DNA of 38,993 nucleotides. It comes from Cryomorphaceae bacterium (lineage in GTDB: Bacteria; Bacteroidota; Bacteroidia; Flavobacteriales; Schleiferiaceae). Below, piece by piece: positions 7,743 through 16,147 of this stretch. The stretch spans positions 13,766 to 52,758 of the forward strand of contig JAHEGI010000006.1 in NCBI GenBank assembly GCA_024639785.1, in the 5' to 3' direction. Numbering within the stretch: position 1 is the stretch's first letter; each line of letters starts with the position of its first letter. Under the pieces are notes generated by a model that saw nothing but the letters and a program-made list of their open reading frames with translations, made no database searches and had not been told where the DNA came from. Position numbers and translations under genes: made by a program.

Positions 7743-9028
7743 TAAAGCCTCGCATCCACCACCTCGCGCGGCAAGACCCCTTTGACATCGTAAATCACAG
7801 CGCCTTTTTGGGCTTTCAGTTCAGGCATATCCAGGGCGAGGAATTGTTCGTGGGCCACGGCCAAGATGATCGCATCGTAGCCGGCGGGATCCAAGGCGTT
7901 GACTAGGCTGAAACCGTATTCGTGCTCCACCTCTTGGGAGCTGGCCCAAGGATCGTACGTGTCGACTTGCAAGCCGTATTGAAGGAGTTCGTGGCGGATA
8001 TCCACGACTTTGGTGTTGCGTATATCCGGGCAGTTTTCCTTGAAAGTGATCCCCAAAACGAGGGCCTTGCTTTCTTTTACCGTTTTGCCTTCCGCGATGA
8101 GGAGTTTCACCACTTTACTGGCAATGAAGAGGCCCATGGAGTCGTTTACTCGGCGCCCACTTAAGATGACGGCTGGGTGGTATCCGAGGCTTTCGGCTTT
8201 ATGGGCCAAATAATAGGGGTCCACAGAAATACAGTGCCCACCTACTAGGCCTGGACTGTACTTTAGAAAATTCCACTTTGTTCCTGCGGCTTCCAAGACA
8301 TCGCGGGTGTCGATGCCCACACGGTCAAAGATGAGGGAGAGTTCGTTCACGAACGAGATGTTCACGTCGCGTTGGGCGTTTTCAATCGCTTTGGAAGCTT
8401 CGGCCACCTTCATGTTGGGGGCCAAGTGCGTTCCCGCCGAAATGATGCGACGGTATAGTCCATCGACAAATTCAGCCGCGGCAGGAGTGCTGCCCGATGT
8501 GACTTTCTTGATGGAGGTCAAAGTGTTGATCTTGTCTCCTGGGTTGATGCGTTCGGGACTGTATCCGCAATAGAAATCCTGGTTGAATTTCAAGCGACTA
8601 TGTGCTTCTAGGACGGGCACACAATCCTCTTCCGTGCAGCCAGGATACGTGGTGGATTCGTAAATGACGACGTCGCCCACCTTAAGATTTTCGCTAATGG
8701 TTTGAGATGCCTTGAGCAAAGGACCTAAGTCAGGCGCGTTAAAGGAATTGATCGGGGTAGGGACGGTGACAATGTAGACATTGGCTTTTGCCAAGTCTGC
8801 GATGTTACAGCTGAATACAATACCGCGCTCTAAGGCCGATTGAATGGCTGCAGGTTCTGCTTCCTTTGTGGAATCCTCGCTTCGATTGAGTTCGTCGACA
8901 CGCGTACATTTTATATCAAAGCCAATGACTGGATAATGCTTCGAGAATTCGAGAGCGAGGGGCATACCCACATAGCCTAAGCCAATGACTGCAATGTGAG
9001 GATTCGTAGGCAGTTCCGCAGGATTCAT
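7742..9028 (-). CDS. Nucleotide-sugar 6-dehydrogenase (UDP-HexNAc dehydrogenase, TviB/WbpO-like)
   Basis: This NAD-dependent enzyme oxidises the C6 hydroxyl of a UDP-sugar to a uronate for surface polysaccharide. The Rossmann motif GLGYVG is at residues 16-21, followed by VPTPI and YESTTYPGCTEE in the nucleotide-binding region. The catalytic Cys266 lies in GGHCISVDPYYL. The C-terminal UDP-binding domain includes GITFKENCPDIRNTKV. The 428-residue length and the GGHCI motif fit the UDP-N-acetylhexosamine dehydrogenases of Vi antigen and related pathways better than UDP-glucose dehydrogenase; substrate is inferred. ATG 9028 is preferred over an upstream alternative at 9046 because homology begins at once and a promoter-like box lies just before it. 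No other polysaccharide genes are adjacent. Confidence 0.9.
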   Translation of the reverse strand: MNPAELPTNPHIAVIGLGYVGMPLALEFSKHYPVIGFDIKCTRVDELNRSEDSTKEAEPAAIQSALERGIVFSCNIADLAKANVYIVTVPTPINSFNAPDLGPLLKASQTISENLKVGDVVIYESTTYPGCTEEDCVPVLEAHSRLKFNQDFYCGYSPERINPGDKINTLTSIKKVTSGSTPAAAEFVDGLYRRIISAGTHLAPNMKVAEASKAIENAQRDVNISFVNELSLIFDRVGIDTRDVLEAAGTKWNFLKYSPGLVGGHCISVDPYYLAHKAESLGYHPAVILSGRRVNDSMGLFIASKVVKLLIAEGKTVKESKALVLGITFKENCPDIRNTKVVDIRHELLQYGLQVDTYDPWASSQEVEHEYGFSLVNALDPAGYDAIILAVAHEQFLALDMPELKAQKGAVIYDVKGVLPREVVDARL

Positions 9029-9033
9029 ACGGG

Positions 9034-9059
9034 TAAAGGTACGCACCGCCGTACCTTTA
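9034..9059. promoter_or_regulatory. Perfect 10-bp palindrome carrying back-to-back -7-like boxes
   Basis: taaaggtacg (9034-9043) and cgtaccttta (9050-9059) are perfect inverted copies around a 6-base spacer in the 35-bp divergent gap. Each arm reads TACCTTTA outward, one base from TAnnTTTG. The boxes end 5 bases before the dehydrogenase ATG and 4 bases before the ABC transporter ATG. The site could be a symmetric divergent promoter, a regulator operator, or both. Confidence 0.5.
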
Positions 9060-9063
9060 TACC

Positions 9064-10842
9064 ATGAAAGCCCTTTGGACGCTCAACCCCTATTTCTGGC
9101 GATACAAATGGTTGCTCTTGAGTGGGATCGTTTTTGTGTTGCTTTCGGCCGCGTTTTCCGTCTTTCCAGCGGTCTATATTCGTGAGGCTTTTGATGAAGT
9201 GGCGGGTGCCATTTCGGGCCAAGGTGCCGCCGATAGCGAGCGCAGTTTAGCCCTTCGGAATGCCCTCATCCTGTATTCCGCGCTCATTTTGGGCTTGAGT
9301 GTGCTCAAAGGGGTCTTCACATTTTTGATGCGGCAGACGTTGATTGTCATGTCTCGGCACATTGAGTTTGATCTCAAAAATGACATCTATACCCACTACC
9401 AGAAGTTGGATATGGGTTTTTATCGCCGGAATAGTACGGGGGATTTGATGAACCGAATTAGTGAAGATGTAGGCCGAACCCGCATGTACATTGGACCGGC
9501 ACTGATGTATACCATCAACACAGCGTTTGCCACCGGTCTGACGCTCTTTTTCATGTTCCGAGTAGATGTGCGCCTCAGCTTGCTCACTTTGGCGCCGATG
9601 CCTTTGCTCGTTTGGTGTATTTACCGGGTGTCCACCTTGATTAATCAGCGCAGCCATGCGGTGCAGTCACAGCAGTCGGCCATCAGCACCTTGGCACAAG
9701 AAACATTTTCAGGACTGAGGGTACTTAAGGCATTTGGCTTAGAATCGGAGCAGACCGAGCGTTATGCCGAAAGTGCTAGCCGTTCTTTTGCCCAAAATGA
9801 GCGTCTCTATCGGGTCAACGCACTCTTCATGCCTCTCATGCTGCTCCTCGTTGGAAGTAGCACCTTGATTGCAGTTTGGATCGGGGGTCAGGGGGTTATT
9901 GAAGGACGACTCAGTCCAGGGGTCATCGCAGAATTTGTCTATTATGTGAACCTCTTGACTTGGCCAATTGCGAGTATTGGTTGGGTGATGAGTATGGTAC
10001 AACGGGCCGAAGCATCGATGCAGCGCATCAATGACTTCCTTCAGATTGAGCCAGCAATTCACAGTCCAGAACAGGCGCATGCCCCGACGGAATTCAAAGG
10101 GGACATTGTTTTCGATGGGGTCAGTTATACCTATCCGGACAGTGGCATAGTCGCGCTGAAAAACTTTTCTGCGCACATTGCACCCGGAGAGACGATTGTC
10201 GTCGTGGGCAAAACGGGTTCTGGGAAGAGCACGTTGGGCTTGCTGCTCAATCGCGTGATGGATCCAAATGAAGGCCGGATTTTGGTTGATGGGGTCGACA
10301 TCCGTGCCTGGGATGTGCAGGCTTTGCGTCGGGCGATTGGAACAGTTCCTCAGGATGCCTTCTTGTTTAGTGACAGCATAGCTGAAAATATTGCCTTTGG
10401 AACGACGGATAGCAGCCGCGCATCCATCGAAGAATACGCTGCTTTGGCCGATGTAGCGGATGACATTCAAGGCTTCCCCAAGGGGTATGATACGATTGTG
10501 GGAGAACGGGGGGTAACGCTCAGTGGGGGGCAAAAACAACGCGTCAGCATAGCGCGTGCGCTTATTAAAAAACCGCCAATGTTGGTTTTGGACGATGCAT
10601 TGTCCGCAGTGGATACCGAGACGGAAGTCAATATTTTGACCGGACTGCGGGAAAAATTACACGGTGTGACGGCGATGCTCATCACCCAGCGATTGAGTTG
10701 TGTTCATTTGGCGGATCGTATCTACGTCCTAGAGGATGGTCGATTAACCCAAGAAGGCACCCATAGTCAATTAGTCCAAGTGGAGGGTATTTATTCCGAA
10801 CTCTACGCCCTACAAAACCCAGATACCTGGTCAGCCGCATGA
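9064..10842 (+). CDS. ABC exporter half-transporter (membrane domain fused to ATPase), degenerate-site type
   Basis: This 592-residue protein has an N-terminal six-helix exporter domain (about 1-325) and a C-terminal ATPase, as in MsbA/MdlAB-type exporters of lipids, peptides or drugs. Walker A GKTGSGKST is at 382-390 and the signature LSGGQ at 486-490. Two catalytic positions differ from consensus. The residue after the Walker B Asp510 is Asp511 instead of Glu, and the H-loop residue is Gln542 (ITQRLS) instead of His. This pattern is known from the degenerate subunit of heterodimeric exporters, so a partner half-transporter is expected elsewhere in the genome. Its stop overlaps the start of the RNA methyltransferase gene by 4 bases. 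The substrate is unknown. Confidence 0.93.
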   Translation: MKALWTLNPYFWRYKWLLLSGIVFVLLSAAFSVFPAVYIREAFDEVAGAISGQGAADSERSLALRNALILYSALILGLSVLKGVFTFLMRQTLIVMSRHIEFDLKNDIYTHYQKLDMGFYRRNSTGDLMNRISEDVGRTRMYIGPALMYTINTAFATGLTLFFMFRVDVRLSLLTLAPMPLLVWCIYRVSTLINQRSHAVQSQQSAISTLAQETFSGLRVLKAFGLESEQTERYAESASRSFAQNERLYRVNALFMPLMLLLVGSSTLIAVWIGGQGVIEGRLSPGVIAEFVYYVNLLTWPIASIGWVMSMVQRAEASMQRINDFLQIEPAIHSPEQAHAPTEFKGDIVFDGVSYTYPDSGIVALKNFSAHIAPGETIVVVGKTGSGKSTLGLLLNRVMDPNEGRILVDGVDIRAWDVQALRRAIGTVPQDAFLFSDSIAENIAFGTTDSSRASIEEYAALADVADDIQGFPKGYDTIVGERGVTLSGGQKQRVSIARALIKKPPMLVLDDALSAVDTETEVNILTGLREKLHGVTAMLITQRLSCVHLADRIYVLEDGRLTQEGTHSQLVQVEGIYSELYALQNPDTWSAA

Positions 10843-11996
10843 AGCTCTATCCCAATTTAGTTGCCGGAGTGCTGGAAGTCTTAGAATGGTCTTTCGGCAA
10901 GGGATGGTATGCGGATCGTGTGGTAGACAAAGTGCTTCGCGCCAATAAAAAGTGGGGCGCTCGGGATCGTGCCTTTGTAGCTCAGCACAGTTACGAAATG
11001 GTGCGTTGGTGGCGCTTGCTGTGGGCGCTAAAGGGAGAAGAGCCCAGCTTAAAGCGAAAAAAACTCAAAGAACTTTTCGAACTGTATTGGGCGTGGAAAG
11101 TCGAAGGATTGTTGACTTTGCCTGAGGATTTGCCTCTGGGGGTAGCCGAGAGCTACCCAGCATGGTTTGATGACCGAGCCCATGAAAGTTTAGGGGCCCA
11201 ATGGCCCATCCTAGCGAGAGCTATGAATCAACCTGCGCAGGTTATTCTGCGCACGAACACGCTTCGTGCCACCCGCGACGAGCTCCTAGAGCGCCTAGCT
11301 AGCGAAGGCATCGAAGCGGAGGCCTCGGACCTCCGTCCGGAGGCAATTGTGCTGAGCAAGCGCCCGCGCTTGCAGCATTTGACCTCTTTTCAGGATGGTT
11401 GGTACGAAGTACAAGACGGGGGTAGTCAGTGCATAGCCCCCTTCCTGGATCCACAACCTGGTGATCGCATTATCGACGCCTGCTCGGGAGCCGGAGGCAA
11501 GGCCTTGCATATGGCGGCCATGATGAAAAATCATGGTGAGGTTCTCTGCATGGATGTGGAAGAATACAAGTTAGGTGAAGCCACAAAGCGAGCGCAGCGA
11601 GCGGGCGCTTCGGTCATAAGCACCCGACACATTGTCCACACGGCAGACGTCTTGGAGCGCGGTGCCTGGGCGGATAAAATGCTTTTGGATGTGCCCTGCA
11701 GCGGGACAGGGGTTATTCGCCGCGATGTCGATAGCAAATGGAAACTCCAACCGGAACACCTCGAGCGAACGTTGGAAGTTCAGGCGAGAATTTTAAGTCG
11801 CTATCCAGGCGCCTTGAAAGTTGGTGGTCGCTTGGTATACGCAACATGCAGTATTTTACCCGAAGAAAATGAAGCCCAAGTGGAAGCATTTGTAAAGAAT
11901 CAACCCGACTTCAGTGTGGAGTCCATGCATCGAATTTCTCCGGAGCATGCGCATTCCGATGGATACTTCGTTGCGGTACTCACGAAAAACGCTTAA
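10839..11996 (+). CDS. RsmB/NOP2-family SAM-dependent RNA (cytosine-C5) methyltransferase
   Basis: The 385-residue protein belongs to the rRNA m5C methyltransferases. An N-terminal NusB-like/RNA-binding part (about 1-140) precedes the Rossmann methyltransferase domain. The SAM-binding motif is DACSGAGGKALHMAA, and the two family cysteines are both present: Cys287 in DVPCSGTG and Cys337 in ATCSILPEENE. One attacks C6 of the target cytosine and the other aids release of the product. It probably methylates rRNA, but the position is not readable. The start ATG overlaps the ABC transporter stop (ATGA), so translation is likely coupled although no functional link is apparent. Confidence 0.92.
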   Translation: MKLYPNLVAGVLEVLEWSFGKGWYADRVVDKVLRANKKWGARDRAFVAQHSYEMVRWWRLLWALKGEEPSLKRKKLKELFELYWAWKVEGLLTLPEDLPLGVAESYPAWFDDRAHESLGAQWPILARAMNQPAQVILRTNTLRATRDELLERLASEGIEAEASDLRPEAIVLSKRPRLQHLTSFQDGWYEVQDGGSQCIAPFLDPQPGDRIIDACSGAGGKALHMAAMMKNHGEVLCMDVEEYKLGEATKRAQRAGASVISTRHIVHTADVLERGAWADKMLLDVPCSGTGVIRRDVDSKWKLQPEHLERTLEVQARILSRYPGALKVGGRLVYATCSILPEENEAQVEAFVKNQPDFSVESMHRISPEHAHSDGYFVAVLTKNA

Positions 11997-12018
11997 AACG
12001 CATTAAAAACGCTTCTAC

Positions 12019-12837
12019 ATGGCGCTGATCACTGAATCTGAATCCCTCCATGACGGCTTAGAGTTTTTATCAAGCGGAGAGATCCTACGTGGAATAAACC
12101 AAGAAGATCACAAGGTCGCTGTAGCAACGGAAGCGGCCATCCCCGCCTTGGAGGTGCTGGTGGAGTCTATTCTGCCTCGCATGAAAGCTGGAGGTCGCCT
12201 ATTTTACATTGGGGCGGGAACCTCCGGCCGTTTGGGCATCGTGGATGCGTCCGAATGCCCACCTACTTTCGGCGTTGAGCATGGTAAAGTCATTGGACTT
12301 ATTGCAGGAGGGGATGGAGCGATCCGCAAGGCAGTGGAATTTGCGGAAGATGATGAACATCAAGCCATTTTGGATCTTCAGGCCCATGGTCTCACCTCCA
12401 ATGATTCCGTCGTTGGAATTGCAGCCAGCGGTCGCACCCCCTATGTGATTGGAGGGCTAAAGGCGGCGCGGAAATTGGGCTGTATTACCGGGGCCATTGT
12501 GTGCAACACGCGGAGTTTGGTCGCAGCAGAGGCTGAGTTTCCGGTGGAGGTACTCGTTGGCCCTGAATATATCACCGGGTCGACGCGGATGAAATCTGGG
12601 AGTGCCCAAAAGCTCATATTAAATATGCTTTCCACTGCCTTAATGATTCAATTGGGGCATGTGCAGGGGAATCGGATGGTGGATATGCAATTGAGCAATA
12701 TCAAACTGGTTGAACGCGGTACGCGGATGGTTGCCGAACAAACGGGTTTGGAGCCAAACAAAGCCCGTGAACTCTTGTTGAATCAAGGAAGCGTTCGCAA
12801 GGCCGTTGAAGCATGGAAGAATCAAAAAAACCAGTAG
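12019..12837 (+). CDS. murQ: N-acetylmuramic acid 6-phosphate etherase
   Basis: This cytosolic SIS-domain lyase splits the D-lactyl ether of MurNAc 6-phosphate to give GlcNAc 6-phosphate, a step of murein recycling. The 272-residue protein shows the SIS phosphosugar-binding motifs GAGTSGRLGIVDASECPPTFG and AASGRTPYVIGGL. The family segment TGSTRMKSGSAQKLILNM and the C-terminal HVQGNRMVDMQLSN region are also present. It starts 22 bases after the methyltransferase stop, and its last 25 bases overlap the start of the desaturase gene. A MurNAc kinase or phosphotransferase uptake gene is not in the window, so the source of MurNAc 6-phosphate is unclear. The LD-carboxypeptidase at 28341-29243 could serve the same recycling pathway. 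Confidence 0.95.
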   Translation: MALITESESLHDGLEFLSSGEILRGINQEDHKVAVATEAAIPALEVLVESILPRMKAGGRLFYIGAGTSGRLGIVDASECPPTFGVEHGKVIGLIAGGDGAIRKAVEFAEDDEHQAILDLQAHGLTSNDSVVGIAASGRTPYVIGGLKAARKLGCITGAIVCNTRSLVAAEAEFPVEVLVGPEYITGSTRMKSGSAQKLILNMLSTALMIQLGHVQGNRMVDMQLSNIKLVERGTRMVAEQTGLEPNKARELLLNQGSVRKAVEAWKNQKNQ

Positions 12838-14297
12838 CCCGAATTATCGGATCCGGCATTGCCGGCATTGCAAGTGCCATCCGTTTGGCGCAGAAGGGCT
12901 ATGAAGTGCATATTCATGAAGCCAACGACTATCCAGGGGGCAAATTGAGTGAATTTCGACTGGGTGATTATCGTTTCGATGCGGGGCCAAGTCTTTTCAC
13001 CTTGCCGCAGCACGTAGAAGATTTATTTCGACTTTGTGGAGAGAACCCTGAGGAGCACTTCCCCTATTTCAAAAAAGATGAGTCGTGCCGGTATTTCTGG
13101 GAAGATGGCAAACGGCTTATTGCGCACAGCGATCCGCAGAAATTCGCGGAAGAAGCGGAATCCGCCCTTGGAGAGCCCGTCCAAAATACCTTGGACCATT
13201 TGGCCTTGGCAAAAAAGCAGTATCATGCCACCGCCGGGTTTTTCCTAGAACGATCACTTCACCGACTGCGTACATATCTGCGCCCGGCTATTTTTAAAAC
13301 GCTAGCGGCCTTGCCGTCATTAGGGCTTACCCAAACGATGGATCGCATTCATCGCCGCCGGTTTGAAACGACTCATATGGTGCAGTTGTTTAATCGCTAC
13401 GCCACGTTTAATGGGTCGAGTCCGTATCGGGCGCCGGGCACCTTGTGCATGATACCCCACTTGGAATTTGGTGTTGGCACCTTTCTCCCTAAGCGTGGAA
13501 TGGTGGATATTACCCATAGCCTTGTGGCCTTGGCCCTCCGCCAAGGAGTTCAGCTTCACCTTTCCCAACCGGTACAGCGTATCCATTATGAAGGAAAGCG
13601 GGCTACCGGCATTGCCTTACACTCGGGAGCCCTATTTGCTGCGGATCTCGTCGTCTGCAACATGGATGTAACGCCTACTTATCGTCGACTTCTTCCAGGA
13701 TTATCGGCACCAGAAGCCACTTTGAGCGCAGAGCGCTCTTCGTCGGCATGCATTTTTTATTGGGGAATGGACCGGAGTTTCCCCGAACTGGATTTACATA
13801 ACATCCTTTTCAGCGCGCATTATGCCCAGGAATTTGAGGCCCTCTTCGAATCGAAGACCCTCATAGATGATCCTACCGTATACATTAACATTACGTCCAA
13901 AGATGTTCCCGATGATGCTCCGAAGGGCGGTGAGAATTGGTTCGTCATGATCAATGCCCCTGCAGATGCTGGCCAAGACTGGGAAGCACTTAGAGCTCAA
14001 GGTCGTGCCGCGATTCTTGCCAAAATTCAGCGGGTCTTAGGTGTGGATGTGGCCGCGCATATTGTAGAGGAAGACTACCTTGATCCGCGGCGCATTGAGT
14101 CGCGCACGAGTAGTGACCGAGGAGCGCTCTATGGTTCCAGTAGCAACACGGCCATGGCAGCCTTTTTGCGTCATCCGAATCATGGGCCACTGAAAAACCT
14201 CTATTTCTGCGGAGGCTCCGCACATCCAGGTGGTGGAATTCCCTTGTGCTTGCTTAGCGCCCGAATCGTGGGCGAGATGGTGCCTGCGGTCGACTAG
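12813..14297 (+). CDS. Carotenoid desaturase, CrtI/CrtD family (probably 1-hydroxycarotenoid 3,4-desaturase)
   Basis: This FAD-dependent enzyme introduces double bases of conjugation into carotenoids at the membrane. The 494-residue protein starts with the dinucleotide-binding motif GSGIAGIASAIRLAQKGYEV and then PGGKLSEF. The C-terminal FAD motif is near YFCGGSAHPGGGIPL. The segments FDAGPSLFTLP and YRAPGTLCMIPHLEFG resemble the flavobacterial CrtD enzymes that act on hydroxylated carotenoids (myxol/saproxanthin type) more than phytoene desaturase CrtI; this sub-assignment is from memory of the family. No other carotenoid gene (crtB, crtI, crtY, crtZ, cruF) is present. Its start lies inside murQ (25-base overlap), and it ends 9 bases from the murI stop on the opposite strand. 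Confidence 0.85.
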   Translation: MEESKKPVARIIGSGIAGIASAIRLAQKGYEVHIHEANDYPGGKLSEFRLGDYRFDAGPSLFTLPQHVEDLFRLCGENPEEHFPYFKKDESCRYFWEDGKRLIAHSDPQKFAEEAESALGEPVQNTLDHLALAKKQYHATAGFFLERSLHRLRTYLRPAIFKTLAALPSLGLTQTMDRIHRRRFETTHMVQLFNRYATFNGSSPYRAPGTLCMIPHLEFGVGTFLPKRGMVDITHSLVALALRQGVQLHLSQPVQRIHYEGKRATGIALHSGALFAADLVVCNMDVTPTYRRLLPGLSAPEATLSAERSSSACIFYWGMDRSFPELDLHNILFSAHYAQEFEALFESKTLIDDPTVYINITSKDVPDDAPKGGENWFVMINAPADAGQDWEALRAQGRAAILAKIQRVLGVDVAAHIVEEDYLDPRRIESRTSSDRGALYGSSSNTAMAAFLRHPNHGPLKNLYFCGGSAHPGGGIPLCLLSARIVGEMVPAVD

Positions 14298-14306
14298 GAT
14301 ACCCGT

Positions 14307-15110
14307 TCAGATCCAAATATTCTCCTCTTGGAGATGAATCCCTTTGCCGAAGAAAATGCGCGAAATCTTCTCAAAGCTCTCCGTGTAGTCCGAGACGGCA
14401 AAGTGATGACTCTCTGTGGCAGGGCGATCGCGCAATAAGTGACCCTCCTCGAGTTGTTTTGCCACAAAGTTGGCAACGATCGTCGGGATGCGCAGCAAAT
14501 GGACTTTCTCTTCCAGCTGCTTAGCAATTTGAGAAGCGATCAAAGGATAATGGGTACAAGCGAGGACCAGGTGCTCCACTCCATGCATTCGAGCGTCGTT
14601 CAAGTATAGCTGGACCACGGCATCCGTTACTTGGCCTTTAAGCAGGTTCTCTTCAATGACTGGGACAAGTAAAGGAGTGGCCATGGGGCGCACTTCTGAC
14701 TTAGGTAGTACTTCCGTCAGTTTCCGCGGGTAGATTCCCGAAGCAACCGTAGCACGCGTTCCCCAGATGCCGATATTCTTGGCATGCTTCCGTTGGAGGT
14801 AGTGAACCACGGGGTCAATCACATTATAAACCGGGATGTCAAGCTCTTCTTTGAGTACGTCCAAAGCCACTGCAGAAGCCGAATTACAGGCTACGACAAT
14901 GGCTTTGGCGCCTTGGTCCATTAAGTGCTTTGAAATGCCTAGAGCATACGTGCGAATGGCTTCAGGAGACTTCTCTCCATAGGGCAAGTGAGCGGTGTCC
15001 CCAAAATAAAGTAGGCGTTCATTGGGTAGCTTACGAGCCAAAGCTCGGGCGACCGTCAAACCACCGACTCCAGAATCAAACAGCCCAATGGGGCCGTCTG
15101 AAGGCTTCAT
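14307..15110 (-). CDS. murI: Glutamate racemase
   Basis: The enzyme makes D-glutamate for peptidoglycan by a two-cysteine mechanism in the cytosol. The 267-residue protein shows the N-terminal GLFDSGVGGLTVARAL, Cys75 in VVACNSAS and Cys185 in LACTHYPL. YFGDTAHLPYGEKS is also typical. ATG 15110 overlaps the upstream ompH TGA (TGATG), with an alternative GTG at 15113. It is the last gene of the envelope cluster starting at nadK or earlier, which places cell-wall precursor supply beside outer-membrane assembly. It converges on the desaturase gene with only a 9-base gap and no obvious terminator. Confidence 0.96.
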   Translation of the reverse strand: MKPSDGPIGLFDSGVGGLTVARALARKLPNERLLYFGDTAHLPYGEKSPEAIRTYALGISKHLMDQGAKAIVVACNSASAVALDVLKEELDIPVYNVIDPVVHYLQRKHAKNIGIWGTRATVASGIYPRKLTEVLPKSEVRPMATPLLVPVIEENLLKGQVTDAVVQLYLNDARMHGVEHLVLACTHYPLIASQIAKQLEEKVHLLRIPTIVANFVAKQLEEGHLLRDRPATESHHFAVSDYTESFEKISRIFFGKGIHLQEENIWI

Positions 15111-15616
15111 CACATGCCCAATTTTGCCTTGACCGCAGACATGAGGTTCATGCCGCCTTTGGCATAGATCACCATGCCTTTGCTCTGCGAAGCGTCCAAT
15201 ACGTAGGCTACGCTTTTTTCTGCAGCCACTTCGTCAATGGCGGTTTGCAACTTCTCCAAAACGGGAGTGATCAAAGCAATTTCCATGCTCTGCAACTCTT
15301 GCTGAGCGCTTTGCATGTATTGCTGGATATTGTTGTACATCTCTTGCAGACGCTGCTGCTCCTGACGTTGGCGCAGCTCAGTCCACGTTCCAGCATTGGC
15401 TTGAAGCGTTTGAGCGCCTTTTTCCAATTCAGCGTTCATTTCTTTCGCTTCATTTTCAAATTTGGCTTGCTCCATTTGAAGGCCTTCCATGACTTTCTTG
15501 TAGTCAGGCATTTCAACCAAGAGGCTGTCCACATTGATGTGGCCAACAACAGATTGGCCAAGGGCCGGGGCAGCGGTCATTGCGACCAGGGCGAGAACTT
15601 TCAGTGCGTTTTTCAT
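15110..15616 (-). CDS. OmpH/Skp-family periplasmic chaperone (second copy)
   Basis: This is a 168-residue Skp-like protein. It has a signal peptide (MKNALKVLALVAMTAAPALGQS) and a short beta strand (VVGHINVDSLL). A long Gln/Glu-rich coiled coil follows, about residues 40-120, forming the tentacle of the trimer. The terminal part AYVLDASQSKGMVIYAKGGMNLM is the usual closing strand of the body domain. Such chaperones hold unfolded outer-membrane proteins and pass them to BamA. An upstream ATG at 15640 is possible, but the signal peptide fits ATG 15616. Paralogue of the next gene, 20 bases upstream; duplicate ompH genes after bamA are normal in Bacteroidota. Confidence 0.9.
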   Translation of the reverse strand: MKNALKVLALVAMTAAPALGQSVVGHINVDSLLVEMPDYKKVMEGLQMEQAKFENEAKEMNAELEKGAQTLQANAGTWTELRQRQEQQRLQEMYNNIQQYMQSAQQELQSMEIALITPVLEKLQTAIDEVAAEKSVAYVLDASQSKGMVIYAKGGMNLMSAVKAKLGM

Positions 15617-15636
15617 AGGGGTCAAAAATAGTGATT

Positions 15637-16146
15637 TCAATAACCAAGTTGTTGGAGTACGTCAGAGGTAATATCATTGGACTCGTTGGCGTACACCACA
15701 CTGACAGACGAGCCTTTATCAAAAACAAAATCGAGCTTCTTTTTTCGCGCAACTTCCTTGATGGCGCCGGCCACAAGTGCTTGGACAGGGGCGACTAATT
15801 CCTCTCTTTTTTTGAAGAGTTCTCCGTCTGGGCTGAAATAGCGCATTTGACGAGCACGCGCCGTATCCCGAGTATTTTGAATGTTGGCATTGCGCTCAGC
15901 GATCATCTCCGCAGTGAGCAAGACGGATTCCGCCTCTAATTGTGCCTGGAGGGCGGAAGCATCCTCAAATAGACTCGCTACTTCGCCTTCCCAGCGCGTG
16001 GATAGGCGTTCCACTTCTGCCTGGGCTTGCTTGTATTCTGGAATCGCGTTCAAGATCGCCTGGGTATCTACGTAGCCAAGGCGTTGAGCCAATCCCGAAA
16101 AGGTCATGCTCACCAGCGCAAGGAGGAAATAGATTCGTCGCATCAT
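15637..16146 (-). CDS. OmpH/Skp-family periplasmic chaperone (first copy)
   Basis: This 169-residue Skp-like protein directly follows bamA, with 1 base between the bamA stop and the first of two consecutive ATGs (16146 or 16143). The signal peptide is MRRIYFLLALVSMTFSGLAQ, followed by RLGYVDTQAILNAIPEY. That motif is highly typical of Bacteroidota OmpH proteins. A charged coiled coil spans about residues 45-125, and the closing strand is DFVFDKGSSVSVVYAN. It probably escorts nascent outer-membrane proteins through the periplasm to BamA. Hydrophobicity and homology exclude the longer upstream extension, which lies within bamA. Confidence 0.92.
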   Translation of the reverse strand: MMRRIYFLLALVSMTFSGLAQRLGYVDTQAILNAIPEYKQAQAEVERLSTRWEGEVASLFEDASALQAQLEAESVLLTAEMIAERNANIQNTRDTARARQMRYFSPDGELFKKREELVAPVQALVAGAIKEVARKKKLDFVFDKGSSVSVVYANESNDITSDVLQQLGY

Positions 16147-16147
16147 T

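Noticed and set aside
7594-7788. Short minus-strand frame with VGLLVCWFVGLL-like repeats
   Set aside because: It is the translation of the CCAACAAA tandem array and has no start context or homology.
9739-10539. 266-codon minus-strand frame opposite the ABC transporter
   Set aside because: Covers the conserved ATPase domain in antisense; no recognisable protein features.
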